This document shows, in pieces, positions 62,673 to 64,000 of a stretch of DNA of 64,000 bases. This DNA comes from Streptomyces sp. YIM 130001 (GTDB taxonomy: Bacteria; Actinomycetota; Actinomycetes; Streptomycetales; Streptomycetaceae), in the NCBI RefSeq assembly GCF_003574445.1, contig NZ_KZ984571.1:27561-91560 (forward strand). Direction: 5' to 3'. Made by a program: the position numbers and the translations under genes. How positions within the stretch are numbered: position 1 is the stretch's first letter; each line of letters opens with the position of its first letter. Below the pieces are notes generated by a model that saw only the letters and a program-made list of their open reading frames with translations, had not been told where the DNA came from and ran no database searches.

Positions 62673-63958
62673 ACGCGCAGCGAAGGACCCACCGGAACCG
62701 GCGCTCCACCCGGGCCGCGGCCACCGCGCTCGCCACCCTGCTCGCCCTCGGCGCGGCCGCCTGCAGTTCCAAGGCGACCGGCGGCGACGGCAGCGGCGAG
62801 GCGGGCGCGGGGGGAGTGAAGACCGGTGACGGAGTCACCGACAAGACGATCCCGATCGGCGCCCTCACCGACCGGACCGGTGTCTACGCCACCCTCGGCA
62901 AGAGCGTCACCCAGGCACAGCAGCTCTATGTGAAGCAGACCAACGCCGCGGGCGGCATCTGCGGCCGCAAGCTCTCCCTCACGGTCCGCGACCACGGCTA
63001 CGACCCGCAGAAGGCCGTGGCCGCGTACACCGAGCTGGAGCCGAAGGTGCTCGGCTTCGCCCAGTTCATCGGCTCCCCGTTCGTCGCGTCCGTCGACCAG
63101 CGCATCCGCTCCGACAAGGCCCTGGTCATCCCCCAGGCCTGGTCCGCGGACCTGCTCGGCAATCCGTACGTCCGGGTGATCGGCTCCACGTACGACCTGG
63201 AGACGATCAACGCGATCGACTTCCTGATGAAGGAGAAGGGCCTGAAGAAGGGCGACAAGCTCGGGCACGTCTACTTCGAGGGCGACTACGGCGAGAACGC
63301 GGTGGCAGGTTCCCGGCACATGGCGAAGAAGTCCGGACTGACCGTCGTGGAACAGAAGATCAAGCCGACCGACAACGACATGTCGGCCCAGGTCGTCGCC
63401 CTGAAGAAGGCCGGCGTCAAGGCCGTCGTGATCAGCGCGGGCCCCCGCCAGGCGGCCTCCCTGGTCGGCGTCGCCGCGGCGAGCGGCCTCGAGGTCCCGG
63501 TGATCGGCAACAACTCCGCGTACGCCCCGCAGCTTCTCGCCACCCAGGCCGGTCCGGCCCTGGAGAAGATGTACTACGTCTCCACCCCGTCCCTGCCGAT
63601 CGGCGGCGACGCCGAGGGGCCGCGCAAGCTGGCGAAGGACTACGCGAAGGCCTACCCGAAGGACGCCCTGGACAACGGCGTAGTCGCCGGCTGGACGGCC
63701 ACGGACGCCTTCGCACAGGCCCTGAAGCGGGCCTGCAAGGCGAAGGACCTCACCCGTGAGGGCGTCGGCAAGGCCCTCCTGACGATGGACGACTACGACA
63801 GCGGCTTCGGCGCCCAGACCTTCTCCGACCCGGACGCACCCACGTCCACCGAGAGCGTCATCATCCGCCCGGACAAGGGCGCCAAGGGCGGCTCCTCGGT
63901 GGTCAGGGAGGCCGGCACGGCCGAGGAGGCGAAGGACTTCACACCCGGCAAGGACTGA
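62669..63958 (+). CDS. livK: Branched-chain amino-acid-type substrate-binding lipoprotein LivK
   Basis: A 429-residue periplasmic-binding-type I lipoprotein. The basic N-terminus is followed by a hydrophobic stretch and lipobox GAAAC with C32. The mature domain reads IPIGALTDRTGVYATLGKSV, then NAAGGICGRKLSLTVRDHGY, typical of HAAT receptors (Leu/Ile/Val, urea or amide binding). It is last in the operon, overlapping livM by ATGA with GAGGAACG upstream. The final 42 nt of the window after its stop hold no recognisable feature. Confidence 0.92.
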   Translation: MNAQRRTHRNRRSTRAAATALATLLALGAAACSSKATGGDGSGEAGAGGVKTGDGVTDKTIPIGALTDRTGVYATLGKSVTQAQQLYVKQTNAAGGICGRKLSLTVRDHGYDPQKAVAAYTELEPKVLGFAQFIGSPFVASVDQRIRSDKALVIPQAWSADLLGNPYVRVIGSTYDLETINAIDFLMKEKGLKKGDKLGHVYFEGDYGENAVAGSRHMAKKSGLTVVEQKIKPTDNDMSAQVVALKKAGVKAVVISAGPRQAASLVGVAAASGLEVPVIGNNSAYAPQLLATQAGPALEKMYYVSTPSLPIGGDAEGPRKLAKDYAKAYPKDALDNGVVAGWTATDAFAQALKRACKAKDLTREGVGKALLTMDDYDSGFGAQTFSDPDAPTSTESVIIRPDKGAKGGSSVVREAGTAEEAKDFTPGKD

Positions 63959-64000
63959 CTCCCGCACCACCGCACACGCGACGAGGGCCCCGAACCGATC

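Overview
The window is very GC-rich, uses almost only G or C at third codon positions, and carries many GTG starts, ATGA/GTGA stop-start overlaps and leaderless promoters. Together with the gene families (gluABCD, a PcaD-PcaC fusion, F420/PPOX enzymes, GH75 chitosanase, an Ada-AlkA fusion, a PucR-type regulator) this points to a Streptomyces-like actinomycete chromosome. No rRNA, tRNA, CRISPR array, insertion sequence or prophage gene was seen. The content is mostly nutrient uptake, catabolism and stress functions.

Layout. 1-1742: left-edge HEAT-like protein (partial) and a VanZ-family membrane protein. 1802-3790: organic-peroxide module: ohr, 1-Cys ohrR and a secreted alpha/beta hydrolase, linked by OhrR-type operators. 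3894-14335: mannoside-utilisation locus: a GH38-like enzyme (1171 aa) divergent from a Tat-lipoprotein binding protein, two permeases and a classical GH38 alpha-mannosidase; no ATPase is encoded, so a shared MsiK-type ATPase is implied. 14342-22255: VOC protein, hemerythrin, universal stress protein, PcaL-type fusion, metallo-beta-lactamase-fold protein, exonuclease III, secreted SGNH hydrolase and a small conserved protein. 22402-25616: gluABCD glutamate uptake. 25831-31361: membrane-anchored unknown, GH75 chitosanase, alginate-lyase-family protein, PPOX protein and a conserved two-domain unknown.

31464-37912: reductive pyrimidine catabolism cluster (beta-ureidopropionase-like amidase, class III aminotransferase, dihydropyrimidinase, F420-dependent LLM oxidoreductase, convergent NCS1 permease). 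No classical dihydropyrimidine dehydrogenase is present, so the F420 enzyme is a candidate for the missing reduction. 38241-45368: unknown membrane protein with a possible frameshift, CMD-family protein plus methyltransferase, two-component system, alpha/beta hydrolase and MFS exporter. 45398-46669: RutE-like reductase divergent from a MarR regulator, with an intergenic region holding two perfect palindromes and a seven-unit 15-bp-period repeat. 46792-53164: gamma-glutamyltransferase-like protein with a repeat insert, inositol-phosphatase-like protein, S1-like unknown, phytoene-desaturase-like oxidoreductase and dihydrolipoyl dehydrogenase. 53227-57542: XRE-PNPOx fusion divergent from Ada-AlkA and ogt (alkylation repair), then glycerate kinase. 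57621-63958: PucR-type regulator divergent from livFGHMK.

Several start sites rest on promoter or ribosome-binding evidence noted per entry. All functions are read from sequence motifs and family knowledge; no database search was possible.
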